Source: DATGMP01 sp035293565 (GTDB lineage: Bacteria; Pseudomonadota; Alphaproteobacteria; BOG-932; Roseiterribacteraceae). From it: 64,000 nt of DNA. Numbering within the stretch: the stretch's first letter is position 1; each line of letters opens with the position of its first letter. A model generated the notes under the pieces. It was not told where the DNA came from. It saw only the letters and a program-made list of their open reading frames with translations, and searched no databases. The position numbers and the translations under genes are program-made. The DNA is taken from contig DATGMP010000160.1 of assembly GCA_035293565.1 (NCBI GenBank), positions 62,001 to 126,000 on the forward strand, in the 5' to 3' direction. Positions 61,860 to 64,000 of the stretch are shown piece after piece.

Positions 61860-64000
61860 TCCGTCGGGGCCCGAACGCGACCAGGCTGGCGCGGCAGTGC
61901 CGCGCGGGCTCCGGGTCGCGGTCGCCCTTTTGGCGGCCGTTTTTGTAACATCGGCCGCCGGATGGACGGTGCTGGCGACGCGCGGCGGCCTGGCGGCGGC
62001 GCACCCGGTTGTCGCCGCGGTGGCCGGCGGATTTCTGATCCTCACGCCGATCGCGGCGCTGCTCTCCTTTATCTTCGGTCGGCCCGCCGAGGCGGCGCGG
62101 CTTGCGGCGCAGCGCGGTGACGGCGAGCTGCAGCAGACCGTCATGCGAGCCGCGATCGCGGCGGGATTGCTGACGATGGCCGTCGTCTGGCGGATCCTGC
62201 GGCCTGAAAGCGGCGAGGCGCTGTTCGCCGCGACAATGGCCGGCATCGGAACCGGGGCGGTGTGGCTCTCGGTCATTCATTTCATTTTGCGTCCGACCCG
62301 CGCGGATGCGCGAAGACTGTTCGCGCTGCTGCTCGACGTGGCGCTCCTCTCGGCCTTTCTCATCGTCGGCAATCAGGCGACCGCGCCCTGGTTTCTTCTC
62401 TATCTGTGGCTGATCTTCAGCCACGGCCATCGCAACGGGACGCGTTGGCTGCAGGCAGCCTCGGGCGCGAGCTTCATCGGATTCGCCGTCGTCGTCGCGA
62501 CCACGCCGGTCTGGCGCAACAACTGGTCGATCTCGGTCGGCCTTCTTCTGGCGCTTGCACTCCTGCCGGCTTACCTCGCGACGATCATCCGCCGGCTGGC
62601 GAGGGCGCGCAGCGAGGTCCAGACCGTGGCCGACGCAAGAAGCCGCCTCTTCGCGCTGACCGGAGAGGAGCTTCGCACGCCGCTGGGCGCGATCGTCGGA
62701 CTCGCGCATCTCATGAAGGGGCCAGAGCTCAACCCCGACCAGACGACGATGCTCGACACGATCCGCTCGTCGGCCGGCGCGATGCTCGGCATGATCGACG
62801 ATCTGCTCGATTTCTCGATGCTGGAATCGGGCTCGGCGGTCTCGCGGCCCTCGGCTTTCGATCTGCCCAAGCTTCTGGACGAGGTGGTCGCGCTCGCCGC
62901 ACCCGAGGCGACGCGCAAAGGTCTGCTGCTCGGATGCCGAATCGATCCGCTGCTGCCCGATCATCTGGTCGGGCATCCGATCGAGCTCCGGCGCATGCTG
63001 ATCAGCCTGGTCTCCAATGCCGTTCGCCGCACGGACCGCGGCGAGGTTTGTCTGACCGTCATGGTGGGCGGCGTCCGCGGCGCGGCGGCCGAATCTTTCA
63101 TCGCTGCACGGTTCGAGATCCGCGACACGGGTCCCGAACTCGACGCGGCGGCGCTCGGCCACGCCTTTGCGCCGGCGCGACAGGATGGGGACGCCACGGC
63201 ATCGGGCAGCCCCTTGCTGTCGCTCGCGATGGTGCGCGAGCTCGCCAAACTCATGGGCGGCACAGTGGCCGCCACGGCCGAGCCCGGGGCCGGCAGCCGC
63301 TTCATAGCCGAGATCCCGATGGTGCCGACCGCGCACGGCCTGCCGCGACGGCTGGAGAGCGCGGCGGTCGGACTCTTCGGTTCGGACCCGGGCCTTGCCC
63401 GGATTCTGGCCAACCTTCCCGTGCTCGACGCCATGGGGATCAGCTTCACCACGCTGGGTCCGCGCGCCGAGGCCGGCATGGAAATACCTTCCGGCTATCA
63501 TCTGCTCATCTTCGACGGCCGCACCGAGCCGGTGGAGGCGCTCGCGGCCGCATCGCGCCTTGGCGGCCGGATCACGCGCACCGCGCCCGCCACGCTGGTC
63601 ATAGCCAATGCCGGCTTGGTGCCGCATCTCGCCGAGATGGCGCCCGCGACGGTGGACACCATCCTGTCCTGGCCGTCGGAGGATGAGATCCTCGTTCGCA
63701 CGATCGGTCGACTGCTTGGCCGCGCCGAGAAGGTGTCCCAGCCGCAGGCCCCGCCTCAGCCGGCGCCGATACCTGCGCCGCCCGCGCCCTACACGGACGT
63801 GGTGCCGATGGACGAGCCTCCGGGGCCGATCCTCGGGCCGGAGCCGACGCGGCGTTTCCGGGTGCTGGTGGCGGAGGATAATCAGACCAATCGGATCGTG
63901 CTGGAGCGCATACTGGCGCGCGGCGGCCATCACGTGTTGCACGCCCATGACGGTTCCGAGGCGCTGTCGGCGCTAGAGGCCGGGGGAATCGACGCCGCAA
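61846..64000 (+). CDS. RpfC-like membrane kinase with degenerate catalytic core, 3' end outside window
   Basis: From the GTG at 61846 the frame is open to the window end (718 codons, no stop). Five or more transmembrane helices fill about 15-250, resembling the RpfC input region (LLALALLPAYLATIIRRL). Next is a HisKA-like stretch where the phosphoacceptor position reads TGEELRTPLGAI (Glu274 instead of His). A HATPase-like domain follows whose G1 reads DTGPEL and whose G2 reads SPLLSLAM, so the glycines are lost; the first N-box Asn is Ser. A pseudo-receiver-like stretch (about 500-625), a Pro-rich linker and a receiver starting FRVLVAEDNQTNR (E677, D678) complete the visible part. The receiver's phospho-Asp lies beyond the edge. 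Confidence 0.85.
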   Translation, partial: MARTDPSGPERDQAGAAVPRGLRVAVALLAAVFVTSAAGWTVLATRGGLAAAHPVVAAVAGGFLILTPIAALLSFIFGRPAEAARLAAQRGDGELQQTVMRAAIAAGLLTMAVVWRILRPESGEALFAATMAGIGTGAVWLSVIHFILRPTRADARRLFALLLDVALLSAFLIVGNQATAPWFLLYLWLIFSHGHRNGTRWLQAASGASFIGFAVVVATTPVWRNNWSISVGLLLALALLPAYLATIIRRLARARSEVQTVADARSRLFALTGEELRTPLGAIVGLAHLMKGPELNPDQTTMLDTIRSSAGAMLGMIDDLLDFSMLESGSAVSRPSAFDLPKLLDEVVALAAPEATRKGLLLGCRIDPLLPDHLVGHPIELRRMLISLVSNAVRRTDRGEVCLTVMVGGVRGAAAESFIAARFEIRDTGPELDAAALGHAFAPARQDGDATASGSPLLSLAMVRELAKLMGGTVAATAEPGAGSRFIAEIPMVPTAHGLPRRLESAAVGLFGSDPGLARILANLPVLDAMGISFTTLGPRAEAGMEIPSGYHLLIFDGRTEPVEALAAASRLGGRITRTAPATLVIANAGLVPHLAEMAPATVDTILSWPSEDEILVRTIGRLLGRAEKVSQPQAPPQPAPIPAPPAPYTDVVPMDEPPGPILGPEPTRRFRVLVAEDNQTNRIVLERILARGGHHVLHAHDGSEALSALEAGGIDAA

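Noticed and set aside
62262..63686. A plus-strand frame of 474 codons within the right-edge kinase
   Set aside because: It is out of frame with the receiver and HATPase-like motifs. The frame from 61846 carries them and has no stop to the end.
61669..63948. A 759-codon open frame on the minus strand across the membrane kinase gene
   Set aside because: GC-rich DNA keeps antisense frames open. Its translation is Arg-rich without domains, while the plus-strand frame shows recognisable receiver and kinase wording.

Overview
The window is GC-rich, tightly packed chromosomal DNA from an alphaproteobacterium. Gene content and order are those of the alphaproteobacterial replication-origin neighbourhood (the Caulobacter-type order his / hslVU / fxsA / secB / dnaQ / coaE / aroE / maf / DUF299, origin, hemE / hemH / hemJ / rho / mnmE / mnmG / rsmG / parA / parB). 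A Rhodospirillales-like lineage is plausible but cannot be fixed from sequence alone. I see no insertion sequence, prophage, CRISPR array or block of foreign-looking DNA; nearly every gene is core or conserved-accessory.

Layout. (1) 1-2.9 kb: the 3' end of hemD, then a membrane-anchored mitofilin-like protein with an N-terminal HTH domain, then a HemY-type TPR protein. (2) 2.9-7.7 kb: rhomboid protease, tRNA-Thr(CGT), oligoendopeptidase F, a small exported protein, rpoN. (3) 7.8-11.1 kb: the LPS-export cluster lptC-lptA-lptB, a DEDDy exonuclease, tRNA-Leu(CAG). (4) 11.2-16.3 kb: an NDUFA9-like protein, a HINT protein, and the minus-strand histidine cluster hisB-hisH-(GNAT)-hisA-hisF-hisE. (5) 16.3-19.1 kb: aqpZ divergent from hslV-hslU; hslU carries a frameshift. 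(6) 19-27.4 kb: small envelope proteins, an exported VOC protein, Smr and Tim44-like proteins, fxsA, secB, an SDR, then minus-strand dnaQ, coaE, aroE, maf and ppsR. (7) 27.4-27.8 kb: the putative oriC between ppsR (DUF299) and hemE. (8) 27.8-43.4 kb: mostly plus-strand hemE-hemH-hemJ, rho, a small 2Fe-2S protein, mnmE, mnmG, rsmG, parA and parB, with two parS palindromes, interrupted by a minus-strand qor / dinB / DUF255 block. (9) 43.4-64 kb: accessory and signalling genes: GST, a GGDEF/EAL-like protein, asd, a Spy-like protein, a multi-PAS kinase, an iorAB-type molybdenum hydroxylase, an OmpR-like regulator, sppA, doxX, ettA, a nitronate monooxygenase, a HAD phosphatase, a TAXI binding protein, and a pair of adjacent two-component genes running off the window end.

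How the genes work together. Genes flanking the putative origin point mostly away from it, as expected for leading-strand placement, and parABS lies about 11-15 kb to one side. Heme synthesis is represented by five genes (hemD, hemY-like, hemE, hemH, hemJ), histidine synthesis by five his genes, and envelope biogenesis by lptABC, secB and a BamE-like lipoprotein.

Most unusual items: the hslU frameshift beside an intact hslV; the candidate Lys/Thr-rich leader peptide and intrinsic terminator before asd (possible attenuator); an RpfC-like membrane kinase at the right edge whose phospho-accepting His is replaced by Glu and whose ATP-binding glycines are lost, directly downstream of an RpfG-type receiver fused to an intact PAS-histidine kinase; and the HTH-mitofilin fusion.
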